DNA from: Burkholderia sp. OK233
Lineage (GTDB): Bacteria > Pseudomonadota > Gammaproteobacteria > Burkholderiales > Burkholderiaceae
Assembly (NCBI RefSeq): GCF_900230185.1
Contig: NZ_OCSR01000001.1
Coordinates: 5,208,001 to 5,272,000, forward strand
Direction: 5' to 3'
Length of the DNA stretch: 64,000 bases
The notes beneath the pieces are model-generated. The model was not told where the DNA came from. It worked only from the letters and a program-made list of their open reading frames with translations, and made no database searches. Shown one piece after another: positions 43,057-51,679 of this stretch. The position numbers were made by a program, and so were the translations under genes. Within the stretch, counting starts at the first letter, position 1. Every line of letters starts with the position of its first letter.

Positions 43057-43323
43057 GAAACCACCTCTAGAGAATGTCTTACACGCGCTGCAGATCTCAT
43101 ATGTCGTGCAGTCGATGGAGGCAGTCTAGAGGTCCATCAGGCGCGGATAAATCCTCCATTCCTGAATTCACTGTTGCTTTTGACACGACAATGGAGCAAG
43201 CCCGCCCATCAACGGTTTGCCGGAGTGCGCGCGGCTCGGCGGGGTTCGTCTGACCAAAAATCTCCAGCGCGCATTCTATAAACGCTGGCGACACAAAGCT
43301 GCGAGCGCAGTTCTCCGTCCCTC

Positions 43324-44496
43324 TTACACTACGGCGATGCCTACGTAGTTCTCCGCCATCGAGGTAGCCGCCGCACGCGACGTGGTCACGTATTCAAGTT
43401 CGGCCACCTGCAGCTGCTGTTCGAACGGCGATGCACCTTCAATGCGGTGCATCATGCTCGTCATCCAGTACGAAAAGTGCTCCGCGCGCCAGATGCGCTT
43501 GAGCGCGGTTGCACTGTAACTGTCGAGCAGATCGGTGCGATTTTCGACGTAGAACGCGTTCAGCGCCTGGGTCAGCACACGCACATCGGCAACGGCGAGA
43601 TTCATGCCCTTCGCGCCGGTGGGCGGCACGATATGCGCGGCGTCGCCGGCGAGAAAGAGCCGGCCATGCTGCATCGTCGCCGACACGAAGCTGCGCATGC
43701 CGACAATGTTCTTCTGGAAGATCTTGCCGTCCACGATGTGCTGGCCGTCGTGCGAATCGACGCGCGCGTGCAGCTCGGCCCAGATCCGGTCGTCGGACCA
43801 ATTGTCGACGGAATCATTGGGATCACATTGGAAATACATGCGCTGCACGTTCGCCGAGCGCGTGCTGACCAACGCAAAACCCCGCTCGTGCCGCGCGTAG
43901 ATCAACTCTTCCGACGACGGCGGTCCTTCGCACAGAATGCCGAACCAGCCGAACGGATAGACGCGTTCGAAATCTTTGCGCAAGGCCTGCGGGATCGATG
44001 CACGCGACACACCTTGCGAGCCGTCGCAGCCGATCACGAAGTCGCATTGCAATTCGCACGCTTCGCCTTCGTGGCGATAGCGGATCGACGGCTGATCCGT
44101 ATCGATGCCGTGCAGCGACGTCTCCGTCACGCCGAAACGCAAGGCCCCGTCTGCAGCCAGACGCGCGGCGACCAGATCCTTGATGACCTCGTGCTGCGCG
44201 TAGACCGTGATCGAATGGCCGGTGAGTCCGGTCAGGTCAATACGGCGCCGTTTACCTTCGAAAGCCAGTTCAAAGCCGTGATGCAGGGCCCCTTCGGCCT
44301 TCATGCGCGCGCCGACACCTGCCTCGGTGAGCAGGTCCATCGTGCCCTGTTCGAGGACGCCGGCGCGGATGGTGGATTCGATCTGTTCGCGAGTGCGCGA
44401 TTCGAGTACGACCGAGTCGATGCCGCCCAAGTGAAGAAGATGGGAAAGAAGCAGGCCTGCAGGCCCGGCACCGATGATGCCAACTTGGGTGCGCAT
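43324..44496 (-). CDS. pobA: 4-hydroxybenzoate 3-monooxygenase
   Basis: A 390-residue flavoprotein that makes protocatechuate from 4-hydroxybenzoate with NADPH and O2. FAD motifs GIIGAGPAGLLLSHLLHLGG and LFLAGDAAHIVPPTGAKGMNLAVAD are present, with the DG motif in FVIGCDGSQGVSR. The active-site Tyr region appears in GFGW-like YPFGWFGILCEGP. Length is standard. The ATG at 44496 follows GGAG. It is 176 bp from a TetR gene on the same strand, with a perfect palindrome at 44553-44569 between them. Confidence 0.95.
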   Translation of the reverse strand: MRTQVGIIGAGPAGLLLSHLLHLGGIDSVVLESRTREQIESTIRAGVLEQGTMDLLTEAGVGARMKAEGALHHGFELAFEGKRRRIDLTGLTGHSITVYAQHEVIKDLVAARLAADGALRFGVTETSLHGIDTDQPSIRYRHEGEACELQCDFVIGCDGSQGVSRASIPQALRKDFERVYPFGWFGILCEGPPSSEELIYARHERGFALVSTRSANVQRMYFQCDPNDSVDNWSDDRIWAELHARVDSHDGQHIVDGKIFQKNIVGMRSFVSATMQHGRLFLAGDAAHIVPPTGAKGMNLAVADVRVLTQALNAFYVENRTDLLDSYSATALKRIWRAEHFSYWMTSMMHRIEGASPFEQQLQVAELEYVTTSRAAATSMAENYVGIAVV

Positions 44497-44552
44497 GAGT
44501 TGTCTCCTGAATGCGGCGTTTGATATGCACGCAGTTTGACGATCATGCACTG

Positions 44553-44569
44553 TATCGCGCAATGCGATA
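44553..44569. promoter_or_regulatory. Palindrome upstream of pobA
   Basis: TATCGC-GCAAT-GCGATA is a perfect 6-bp inverted repeat 57 bp before the pobA start. It may be an operator for a pobA regulator that lies outside the window. Confidence 0.4.
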
Positions 44570-44671
44570 TGGACGATATGCAGTATCTAGTTTTGAGATA
44601 ACGGATGTGCCGGTTTGAACGGACTGGACACGTGTAAATGCGTCATCCCGTTGCCCAGACGGCTTTTGCGC

Positions 44672-45304
44672 TTACTCGACCGAAAGTCGATCATCCACGT
44701 CGCTGTGCGCGGCCTCGAGGTAAACCCTGGTCAATTTCCGGATCTCGGCAAGCAACCTCCGGCGTGCTGCGGGCTTCTCGTCGTTCGCCCCGGCAACTGC
44801 TTTGAGAACATGCAGCAGCACTATCGCCATCGTCTCGGACTGCGCCTTCGTCAGATGCGGAATCGCGTTACGCAATATCGTGGCGATGCTGCCGCGCATC
44901 GTTTCGCGAAAACGTGCGCGCCGCTCGTCGCTGCCGCCGCGCGCATCAACAAGTGCGACAGCCAGACCGCGCTGCGATTGCAGCGACAGCATGAAATCGA
45001 CGAATGCATCGGCGAGCTGGCCTGGCGTCATTGCCGACGCCTGATTGGCGAGCGCGGTAAAGCTGCTTGTCGTGTCCTGCACATAGCGCGAAAGCAACGC
45101 ATCCGCCAAGGATTCTTTGGACGGGAAGAACCGGTACAAGGAGCCAATCGCGGTGTTCGAGCGCGCGGCGATCTCGGTCATGGTGGCCGCGTCGTAGCCC
45201 TTCTCGGTAAACACCGCTACGCCCGCTTCCATGATTGCCGCGACCCGCAGATGCCCCCGTTGTCGTTTCGGCTCCTGCGCGCCGCTAGAAAGTGTTGTTG
45301 CCAT
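44672..45304 (-). CDS. TetR-family transcription regulator
   Basis: 210 residues with a TetR helix-turn-helix (VAAIMEAGVAVFTEKGYDAATMTEIAARSNTAIGSLYRFFPSKE as its span, residues 21-63) and a C-terminal ligand domain. It is divergent from a small membrane protein gene whose promoter carries palindromes in TGCGAGGA sequences, so repression of that gene and of itself is likely. Its relation to pobA is not evident. Confidence 0.9.
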   Translation of the reverse strand: MATTLSSGAQEPKRQRGHLRVAAIMEAGVAVFTEKGYDAATMTEIAARSNTAIGSLYRFFPSKESLADALLSRYVQDTTSSFTALANQASAMTPGQLADAFVDFMLSLQSQRGLAVALVDARGGSDERRARFRETMRGSIATILRNAIPHLTKAQSETMAIVLLHVLKAVAGANDEKPAARRRLLAEIRKLTRVYLEAAHSDVDDRLSVE

Positions 45305-45464
45305 ATCGGAGAGTTTTAACTGCTGTTTTCTTGCGAGGCTGGCTTCGCATCGTGATGTGGATTCCAGCGTGCATGGTAACCCCGCGACTGGCGACGGCCA
45401 AGGCTACTGCCGCCGCACCGCGTGTGCACCGTTGCTCACCGTTCGCAGTCCGGTCTGGCCGGGT

Positions 45465-45515
45465 TTGACATATGCGAGGACATCCTCTACTATCTTTTGC
45501 GAGGATACCCTCGCA
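45465..45515 (+). promoter_or_regulatory. Promoter with embedded TetR-type operators
   Basis: TTGACA (45465-45470) and TACTAT (45488-45493) are spaced exactly 17 bp. The spacer contains GAGGACATCCTC (45476-45487), a near-perfect palindrome. A second palindrome TGCGAGGATACCCTCGCA follows at 45498-45515. A repressor bound here would block the promoter. Confidence 0.7.
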
Positions 45516-45575
45516 TAAATACGGCATGACGCATGCCGCCCGATCGCGTTTTTCGCTAACCAGACAAACCATTCC

Positions 45576-45890
45576 ATGAGCTATCTCGCCCTGTTTTTCT
45601 CCGGCGCGTTTCTGTGCAATTGCGTCCCGCACCTCGCGAGCGGCCTGCGCGGCGAGCCGTTTCCGACACCTTTCGCGAAACCGCGGGGTGTCGGCGATTC
45701 GTCGCCATTGGTGAACGTGCTGTGGGGATATTTCAATCTGCTGGCCGGCCTCTATCTGCTCACGCGGCAGCCTGTCACGATCGGTGTGAATGCAAACTGC
45801 CTCGCGGTATTCGCAGGCGCGCTAGTCTTAGGCGTGTATATGTCCGTGCATTTCGGCAAAGTCTGGCAGGGCAAGCACGCTCGCTTATGA
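45576..45890 (+). CDS. Small membrane protein under TetR-type control
   Basis: 104 residues with three likely helices (LALFFSGAFLCNCVPHLASGL, VNVLWGYFNLLAGLYLLTR and ANCLAVFAGALVLGVYMS). The N-terminal CNCVPH is a notable Cys/His motif that could bind a metal. No family is known to me. The gene is divergent from the TetR gene and lies 83 bp after the TACTAT box. Confidence 0.75.
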   Translation: MSYLALFFSGAFLCNCVPHLASGLRGEPFPTPFAKPRGVGDSSPLVNVLWGYFNLLAGLYLLTRQPVTIGVNANCLAVFAGALVLGVYMSVHFGKVWQGKHARL

Positions 45891-45899
45891 ACTGAGCAG

Positions 45900-45928
45900 C
45901 GGCGCCTGTTGTCTTTTGCCAGGCGCCG
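45900..45928. terminator. Hairpin between convergent genes
   Basis: CGGCGCCTG (45900-45908) pairs perfectly with CAGGCGCCG (45920-45928). No clear T-tract follows in either direction. It may still stop both the small membrane protein and ilvA transcripts. Confidence 0.5.
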
Positions 45929-45955
45929 TCTCCTGCCACGGTGCAATTCGCTCCG

Positions 45956-47527
45956 TTACGCAAGGAACAATCGGTACACAGGGTTCTGCGTCTCTTCCCA
46001 GCACGGGTAACCAAGCGTCGTGAGAAAGCGTTCGAACTCGCTGTTCTCGCTTTCCGGCACCTGAATGCCGACCAGAATCGAACTGTAGTCCGCACCCTGG
46101 TTGCGATAGTGGAACAGGCTGATATTCCAGTTCGGCGCCATCGACGACAAAAACTTCATCAGCGCGCCCGGACGCTCCGGAAACTCGAAACGGAACAGGC
46201 GTTCGTCGTGGGCCAGCGGCGAGCGGCCGCCGACCATATAGCGGATGTGCTGCTTCGACAGTTCATCGAAGGTCAGATCGACGGTGGCAAAACCGTGCGC
46301 TTCGAATGCGCCCGCGATCTGCGCCGACTCGCTGCGATTGCGGATCTGTACGCCGACAAAGATATGGGCTGAATTCGCGTCCGCAATGCGGTAGTTGAAC
46401 TCGGTGACGCTGCGCGTCCCCACCAGTTCGCAGAACCGGCGGAAACTGCCGCGCTCTTCAGGAATCGTCACGGCGAACACCGCTTCACGTGCTTCACCCA
46501 CCTCAGCACGCTCCGCCACGAAACGCATGCGATCGAAGTTCATGTTCGCGCCGGACGTGATCGCAATCAGCGTCTGGTCCTCGATGCCTTCGCGCTCGGC
46601 ATACTGTTTGGCGCCGGCCACGGCCAGTGCGCCGGCCGGTTCCAGCACGCTGCGGGTGTCCTGGAACACATCCTTGATCGCGGCGCACAGCGCATCGGTG
46701 TTCACGAGCAGCACGTCGTCGAGATATTCGCGGCACAGGCGGAAGGTTTCCTCGCCCACCAGCTTCACTGCCGTGCCGTCCGAGAACAGCCCGACTTCGT
46801 TCAATGTGACCCGTTCGCCTGCTTGTAAAGAAGCGGCCATCGCGCACGAGTCGTCGGTCTGCACGCCGATCACCTTGATCTCCGGGCGCACCGATTTCAC
46901 GTACGCAGCGACGCCCGCAGCCAGGCCACCGCCGCCGATCGGCACGAAGATCGCGTGAATCGGGCCCTGATGCTGGCTGAGAATCTCCATCGCGACCGTG
47001 CCCTGGCCTGCGATCACGTACGGATCGTCGAACGGGTGGACAAACGTCAGGCCGCGTTCTTCCTGCAGTTTCACTGCATGTCCGTACGCGTCGCTATAGG
47101 ACTCGCCGAACTGCACGACTTCGACGGTCGCGCCGCCATGCGCGCGCACCGCATCGACCTTCACCTGCGGGGTCGTCACGGGCACCACGATGATCGCCTT
47201 CACCCCCATGCGGGCCGCCGACAACGCCACGCCCTGCGCATGATTGCCCGCCGACGCGGTAATGACACCCCGCGCGAGCGCATCCGCCGGAATATGCGCC
47301 ATCTTGTTGTACGCGCCGCGCACCTTGAACGAGAACACCGGCTGGTTGTCCTCACGCTTCAGATAAACCGGATTACGCAACCGTGCCGACAGATTCGGCG
47401 CGCGTTCGAGTTCGGTCTCGCGGGCCACGTCGTAGACGCGCGCGGTCAGGGTTTTCTTCAGGTAGTCGTGGCGCAAGGCGACGCTGTCAGCGGCTTCGGC
47501 GAGCTTATTGAGTTCGTGTAACGACAA
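45956..47527 (-). CDS. ilvA: Threonine dehydratase, biosynthetic
   Basis: A 523-residue PLP enzyme that makes 2-oxobutanoate from threonine for isoleucine synthesis. The PLP Lys is in VFSFKVRGAYNK, the phosphate loop in PIGGGGLAAGVAAY and the SAGNHAQGVA motif is present. Two C-terminal ACT-like regulatory domains (SVTEFNYRIADANSAHIFVG and LFRFEFPERPGALMKFL) mark the feedback-regulated type. The start is a TTG at 47527 with AGGAG 6 nt upstream. A leader peptide and attenuator lie in the 5' region. Confidence 0.95.
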   Translation of the reverse strand: MSLHELNKLAEAADSVALRHDYLKKTLTARVYDVARETELERAPNLSARLRNPVYLKREDNQPVFSFKVRGAYNKMAHIPADALARGVITASAGNHAQGVALSAARMGVKAIIVVPVTTPQVKVDAVRAHGGATVEVVQFGESYSDAYGHAVKLQEERGLTFVHPFDDPYVIAGQGTVAMEILSQHQGPIHAIFVPIGGGGLAAGVAAYVKSVRPEIKVIGVQTDDSCAMAASLQAGERVTLNEVGLFSDGTAVKLVGEETFRLCREYLDDVLLVNTDALCAAIKDVFQDTRSVLEPAGALAVAGAKQYAEREGIEDQTLIAITSGANMNFDRMRFVAERAEVGEAREAVFAVTIPEERGSFRRFCELVGTRSVTEFNYRIADANSAHIFVGVQIRNRSESAQIAGAFEAHGFATVDLTFDELSKQHIRYMVGGRSPLAHDERLFRFEFPERPGALMKFLSSMAPNWNISLFHYRNQGADYSSILVGIQVPESENSEFERFLTTLGYPCWEETQNPVYRLFLA

Positions 47528-47594
47528 GGCAAGCTCCTGTGCGGCAAGGACAAATCATCAAAGAGATCACCAGGAGGCAGGCAGAAAGCGGACA

Positions 47595-47625
47595 TAAAAA
47601 AACCCGCCTCGTGGGGCGGGTTTTT
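47595..47625 (-). terminator. ilvA attenuator terminator
   Basis: In the direction of ilvA, AACCCGCC (47622-47615) pairs with GGCGGGTT (47608-47601) across a 6-nt loop and is followed by a T-run. It lies 68 bp before the ilvA start, after a short Ile-rich reading frame, and so fits the terminator of a transcription attenuator. Confidence 0.8.
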
Positions 47626-47647
47626 GTCACTGCGTATCAGACGCGCG

Positions 47648-47710
47648 CTAACCCACCATTCGATGAATGGTGCTAATAATCAGCGCAATACGGATGTCGA
47701 GGCAGTTCAT
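47648..47710 (-). CDS. ilvA leader peptide
   Basis: A 20-residue peptide, MNCLDIRIALIISTIHRMVG. It contains five Ile (two in tandem as ATT ATT), plus Leu, Thr and Val. Its 3' half forms a hairpin, ACCATTC with GAATGGT (47655-47671). The segment GGTGGGTT (47650-47657) can alternatively pair with AACCCGCC of the terminator over 8 pairs with one G-U. These are the parts of a classical translating-ribosome attenuator. A ribosome stalled on Ile codons would free the antiterminator. Confidence 0.72.
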   Translation of the reverse strand: MNCLDIRIALIISTIHRMVG

Positions 47711-47717
47711 GCAGTCG

Positions 47718-47746
47718 ATCTTCGTTGACTTGGCGGGCTTTGTCAA
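47718..47746 (-). promoter_or_regulatory. Probable ilvA promoter
   Basis: TTGACA (minus strand, 47746-47741) and GAAGAT (47723-47718) are spaced 17 bp. The expected start of transcription falls at or next to the leader ATG at 47710, so the leader may be translated leaderless. Confidence 0.5.
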
Positions 47747-47822
47747 TCCCTGTTCGTTACATCGGGCAGCGTCGCCTGAGGGGTCGCGCGCCGCTGCTGG
47801 CGACGCGCGTCATACAGATGGA

Positions 47823-49088
47823 TCAATCACGCACGCCGCTTTGCTTCCTGAAAGCGTCCAGAATGCGTCGCTCCAGCGCGTTGTAGTCACGGCCGAAGTG
47901 ATGATCGCCCGACGTGCGAATCACCTCGATGCCGGTGTTGGCCAAGGCCGGACACAAGGTGTCTTTCTCGTCTTCACCGTAGAAGCACTGCACGATCGCG
48001 GGCGGCACACGCGTCAATTCGGGCTGCACCTTCAAGGCTTTATCGCTCGCCGGCATGCCAAGCCAGCCACCCACACGGATCTGGAAATCGGCGTCAGGTG
48101 CGAAGCCAAGCAGCGCAATCAGCGACACTTTCGCGCGCAGCGCTTCGGGCAGGCGGTTATAGGCGAACGGCATCACGTCGGCGCCGAACGAATAGCCGAC
48201 GAGCGCAATGTGATCCGCATGCCAGCGCGCGCCATAGGTCTGCATCACACGCGCGAGATCGCGGCTCGTCTGTGCCGGGGTCTTTTCGCTCCAGAAATAA
48301 CGGAGGCTGTCGATGCCGATCACCGAGACACCGTCTTTCTGCAAGGCGAGCGAGATGGTCTTGTCGAGATCGCGCCAACCGCCGTCGCCGGAAATCACGA
48401 TCGCCATCAGGTCGTTCGGATGCGCCGCCGGCAATTCGATCAGCGGCAGATCGGAGACGTCGTCATCGTTCGTCGACGCCGTTTGCAAATGCGGCGTGAC
48501 CATCGCAACAAGCCGCGTGCGATCACCGTTGCCAGGCGTCGCCTTTTCGACGAAGCCAGGCACCTTGTCGCGGATGATCGTCGGGTCCGGCGGGCACGGT
48601 TGGAAGCGCGAATCCAGAGTGCGCTCTGCGTCCACCGAGACCGCGCCGGCAACGGTATTCGACGGCGCCTGTTCGAGCACATGCATCGCCAGCGTCGCGC
48701 CCTGCCCAGTACCGGCGACGATCGGCGCGAAATAGCGGCTCGATTGCGATTGCCGTTCGAGTTGATGGCTCAAGGCTTCAGCGTCGCCCACCAGTTGATG
48801 GCAGGCCTCTTTTTTCTCGCTCAGATTGGCCGCATAGCGCGCCGTATCCACGCCGACGGTCAACGCCCCGGCCTTGGCAAGCGCGTCGGCGGTTTGCTGG
48901 TCGGCTGCACTCCAGCCGCTGGCCGCGGAGTAAAGCACAACGAAGCCGCGCATGGGGCCGGCCGGCTGCGTCACTGTCACGTCGCCATAACGGCCGCCGG
49001 ACACGGTGGTGGTCGCAGCAAAGGCAGCCGTGCCGGAAACAACGAGGCCCGCCGCAACGGCAAGCCTGAAAAACGGATGCAATGTCAT
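47823..49088 (-). CDS. acvB: AcvB/VirJ-family lysyl-phosphatidylglycerol hydrolase
   Basis: A 421-residue exported protein with a signal ending SGTAAFAA. It has a VirJ-like N-terminal half and a C-terminal alpha/beta hydrolase half with VISGDGGWRDLDK, GYSFGADVMPFAY (GxSxG nucleophile Ser) and a late His in SGDHHFGRDY. AcvB homologues in Agrobacterium hydrolyse lysyl-PG in the periplasm; the R. tropici partner AtvA follows LpiA. Here the ATG at 49088 overlaps the mprF stop (ATGA), the same gene order. The ending HHFGRDYNALERRIL is typical of the family. Confidence 0.9.
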   Translation of the reverse strand: MTLHPFFRLAVAAGLVVSGTAAFAATTTVSGGRYGDVTVTQPAGPMRGFVVLYSAASGWSAADQQTADALAKAGALTVGVDTARYAANLSEKKEACHQLVGDAEALSHQLERQSQSSRYFAPIVAGTGQGATLAMHVLEQAPSNTVAGAVSVDAERTLDSRFQPCPPDPTIIRDKVPGFVEKATPGNGDRTRLVAMVTPHLQTASTNDDDVSDLPLIELPAAHPNDLMAIVISGDGGWRDLDKTISLALQKDGVSVIGIDSLRYFWSEKTPAQTSRDLARVMQTYGARWHADHIALVGYSFGADVMPFAYNRLPEALRAKVSLIALLGFAPDADFQIRVGGWLGMPASDKALKVQPELTRVPPAIVQCFYGEDEKDTLCPALANTGIEVIRTSGDHHFGRDYNALERRILDAFRKQSGVRD

Positions 49089-51679
49089 GAACGCCGGCCT
49101 CCTGCCAGCAATGACAGGTCCGCGAGCGTGAAGAACACCCCCACCGAACCCGACGCCGCGAGATAGCGCGGCTCCCAATGCGGCTGGAACTTGCTCTTGA
49201 AAGCACGCAGTCCGCGGAAGTTATAGAAGCGGCCGCCGAAGCGCCACACGATGCCCGCCAGCCTATGCCAGCGCGACGCGAGCGGTGTCGGCTGCATACC
49301 GGAGAGCGGCGCGATGCCGAGACTGAGCGAGCGGAACCCCGCCTGCTTCAGATGCAGCGCCAGTTGGGTGAACAGATATTCCATCGCATACGGCGACGCG
49401 CTTTCCACGTGCCGCATCACGCCGACGGTCGCTTCGGTGTTCATGTCGGTCGTCATGAAGGTCACGAAAGCGGCCGGCTCGCCGTTCTGGCGCACCAGCA
49501 TCACAGATTGCGCGGCGAGGTATTCGTCGGTAAACGCGGCCACAGAAAAACTCTTTTCGCGCGCGTCGCGGCTATCGAGCCAGCCGTCGGAAATCTCGCG
49601 CAGCGTCTCGAGCGACGCAGGCACATCGGTCTGATCGATCACTTCGACGGTAAAGCCGTCACGTTCGCCACGCTTGAGCGCGTAGCGCAGATGCGCGCGA
49701 TGCGAGCCCTTCAGGTCGAAATCGTCGAGCACCACGTGAGCTTCTTCGCCGAGCTTCATCAGCGTGAGGCCGGCGTCGAGATAGAGCGGCAAGGCATTGG
49801 CGCGCACCTGGTAGAACGCGGCGCGGCCACCGTGCGCATGCGCGAGGGCGACGAACTTGCTGATCAAGCCGGCCCACTCCTCGCGCGGCCCAACCGGATC
49901 GTGAAGCGCGGCCCACGTGCGGCCATTTTTCGCGTACATCAGGAAGGCTTCGCGCGATTCGGAAAAGAGAAAGCTCTTGTCGCCCATCAGCGCGAGGCCG
50001 GCGTCGCTGCGCTCCTGGGCGCGCACGATGCGCGCCGCGTCCTGCAGATCTTGCGGAGCGGGCATGACGAAACGGCCCGCCGCTGGGCGCAGCAACTGCC
50101 AGAACGCGAACGTGGCGGCGAACAGGCTGGCGGCCAGGGTCGCGCGCAGCGCACGTGGTGCGCGCTCGTCGAACGCGAATTGCCACCACAGGTCGCGCGT
50201 GTACGGCACGTCGCGGAACGCAAACAGCATCACCCACACGGCGAGCGCGAGCACCATCGCCACCGACACCAGCCAGCCCGCCGTAAAGCGCTCGGCAAAC
50301 AGCGACGAATGACGGTTGAAACGGCGGCGCGTGGACAACAGCAGCGCGATCAGCATGCCAAGCACACTCGCTTCCACGAAGGCGAGACCTTTGGTCAGCG
50401 AGAGCGCAAGGCTCAGCACCGCCAGCAGCAAGGTCATCCACCACGCGGCGTCCAGACGCCGCAGCAAACCGCGCGCGACGAACAACAGCAGCACGCCGAG
50501 CACGCTGCACAGCATCTGCGAGCTTTCGAGCACCCACAACGGCAGCACGTCGCGCAGGATCAGGATGCGCTGCCAGAACGCGGGGGTCGCGCTGGAAATC
50601 ACCAGCATGCCGCCCACGACGAAAGTCACGAGGCTCAGGAACAGCGGCGCGAGCTTATAAGCACCTGCCGCATGCCGTAGCGGCAAGCGGCTTTTCAGCG
50701 CACGGCCTTCGAAGCCCGCGAGCAACGCCGCCGAAACGATCAGCGGCACGCCGAAGTAAATCGCGCGATAAGCGAGCAGCGCCGCAACCATCTGATGCGT
50801 TTGCACGCTGCCGTTCAGCGTGAACACCATCGCGGCTTCGAACACGCCGACACCGCCGGGTGTGTGGCCGATCATGCCGAGCAGCATCGCGGCGGCATAG
50901 ACGGTGATGAAGGTCACGAAGCTGACGTCCGCATGCGGCAGCAGCGCCCACAGCGCGAGACCCGCGGCCACCACGTCGAGTACGGCGAGGGCCACTTGTG
51001 CAAGCAGATCGCTGCGCGCCGGGATATCGAACGACAGCCACTGCCAGCGCGTACGGATCGGGCGCGTTTCGCGACGGCAGGCGGCAGCCGCGACGACGAG
51101 CGCGACGAGCAGCGCGGCGCCGCTCCAACGCAGCGTGAGCGGCGGGAGATGCAGCATCGTCGCGAGCGGGTCCGCGAGGCACACCATGCCGAGCGCCGTC
51201 ATCAGCACCAGTGCGAGCGCCAGCGACACGCTCGTGAAGACGGTCATGCGGCCGATCTGTGCGGGCGTGACGTTCGACACCCCGTAGACGCGAACGCGCA
51301 CGGCGCCCCCCGTCAACGCGCCGAAGCCGGTCGCATTGCCGAGCGCGGAACCCGCGGTCGCACCGATCCACAGTGCCGCGCGCGGCACCGCCGCGCCCAG
51401 GTAGCGCAAGCCGACTGCGTCGCGGCCGACCAGCGCGATATAGCTGAGCGTGGTCGCGCCGAGCGCCGCGGCCCACTCGTCCGCCGTCAGGTGACGCAGC
51501 TGGCGCATGACCGAGCGATAGTCGACCGCTTGGGAGAGATGTTGCAAGACGAGCAGCAACAACCCGCAAATAACAAGTGCGAGCAAGGGCGAGAGGATGC
51601 TCCGCTTGCCAAGCGTCTTCGATATACGGTCGAACATCGCGCCTGGCTGGTCGAATTTATTGTTATACCGGTGGAACAT
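49085..51679 (-). CDS. mprF: Lysyl-phosphatidylglycerol synthase/flippase MprF (LpiA)
   Basis: A 864-residue protein. The N-terminal flippase has about 14 helices, including GNATGFGALTGGAVRVRVYGVSN and LLGMIGHTPGGVGVFEAAMVF. The C-terminal cytosolic synthase domain (about residues 540-850) is of the GNAT-like type, with LALMGDKSFLFSE, HRAHLRYALKRGERDGF and FYNFRGLRAFKSKF. It uses Lys-tRNA to charge phosphatidylglycerol and flips the product, which protects against cationic peptides and acid. ATG 51679 is taken; an ATG at 51637 is an alternative. It forms an operon with acvB. Confidence 0.94.
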   Translation of the reverse strand: MFHRYNNKFDQPGAMFDRISKTLGKRSILSPLLALVICGLLLLVLQHLSQAVDYRSVMRQLRHLTADEWAAALGATTLSYIALVGRDAVGLRYLGAAVPRAALWIGATAGSALGNATGFGALTGGAVRVRVYGVSNVTPAQIGRMTVFTSVSLALALVLMTALGMVCLADPLATMLHLPPLTLRWSGAALLVALVVAAAACRRETRPIRTRWQWLSFDIPARSDLLAQVALAVLDVVAAGLALWALLPHADVSFVTFITVYAAAMLLGMIGHTPGGVGVFEAAMVFTLNGSVQTHQMVAALLAYRAIYFGVPLIVSAALLAGFEGRALKSRLPLRHAAGAYKLAPLFLSLVTFVVGGMLVISSATPAFWQRILILRDVLPLWVLESSQMLCSVLGVLLLFVARGLLRRLDAAWWMTLLLAVLSLALSLTKGLAFVEASVLGMLIALLLSTRRRFNRHSSLFAERFTAGWLVSVAMVLALAVWVMLFAFRDVPYTRDLWWQFAFDERAPRALRATLAASLFAATFAFWQLLRPAAGRFVMPAPQDLQDAARIVRAQERSDAGLALMGDKSFLFSESREAFLMYAKNGRTWAALHDPVGPREEWAGLISKFVALAHAHGGRAAFYQVRANALPLYLDAGLTLMKLGEEAHVVLDDFDLKGSHRAHLRYALKRGERDGFTVEVIDQTDVPASLETLREISDGWLDSRDAREKSFSVAAFTDEYLAAQSVMLVRQNGEPAAFVTFMTTDMNTEATVGVMRHVESASPYAMEYLFTQLALHLKQAGFRSLSLGIAPLSGMQPTPLASRWHRLAGIVWRFGGRFYNFRGLRAFKSKFQPHWEPRYLAASGSVGVFFTLADLSLLAGGRRS

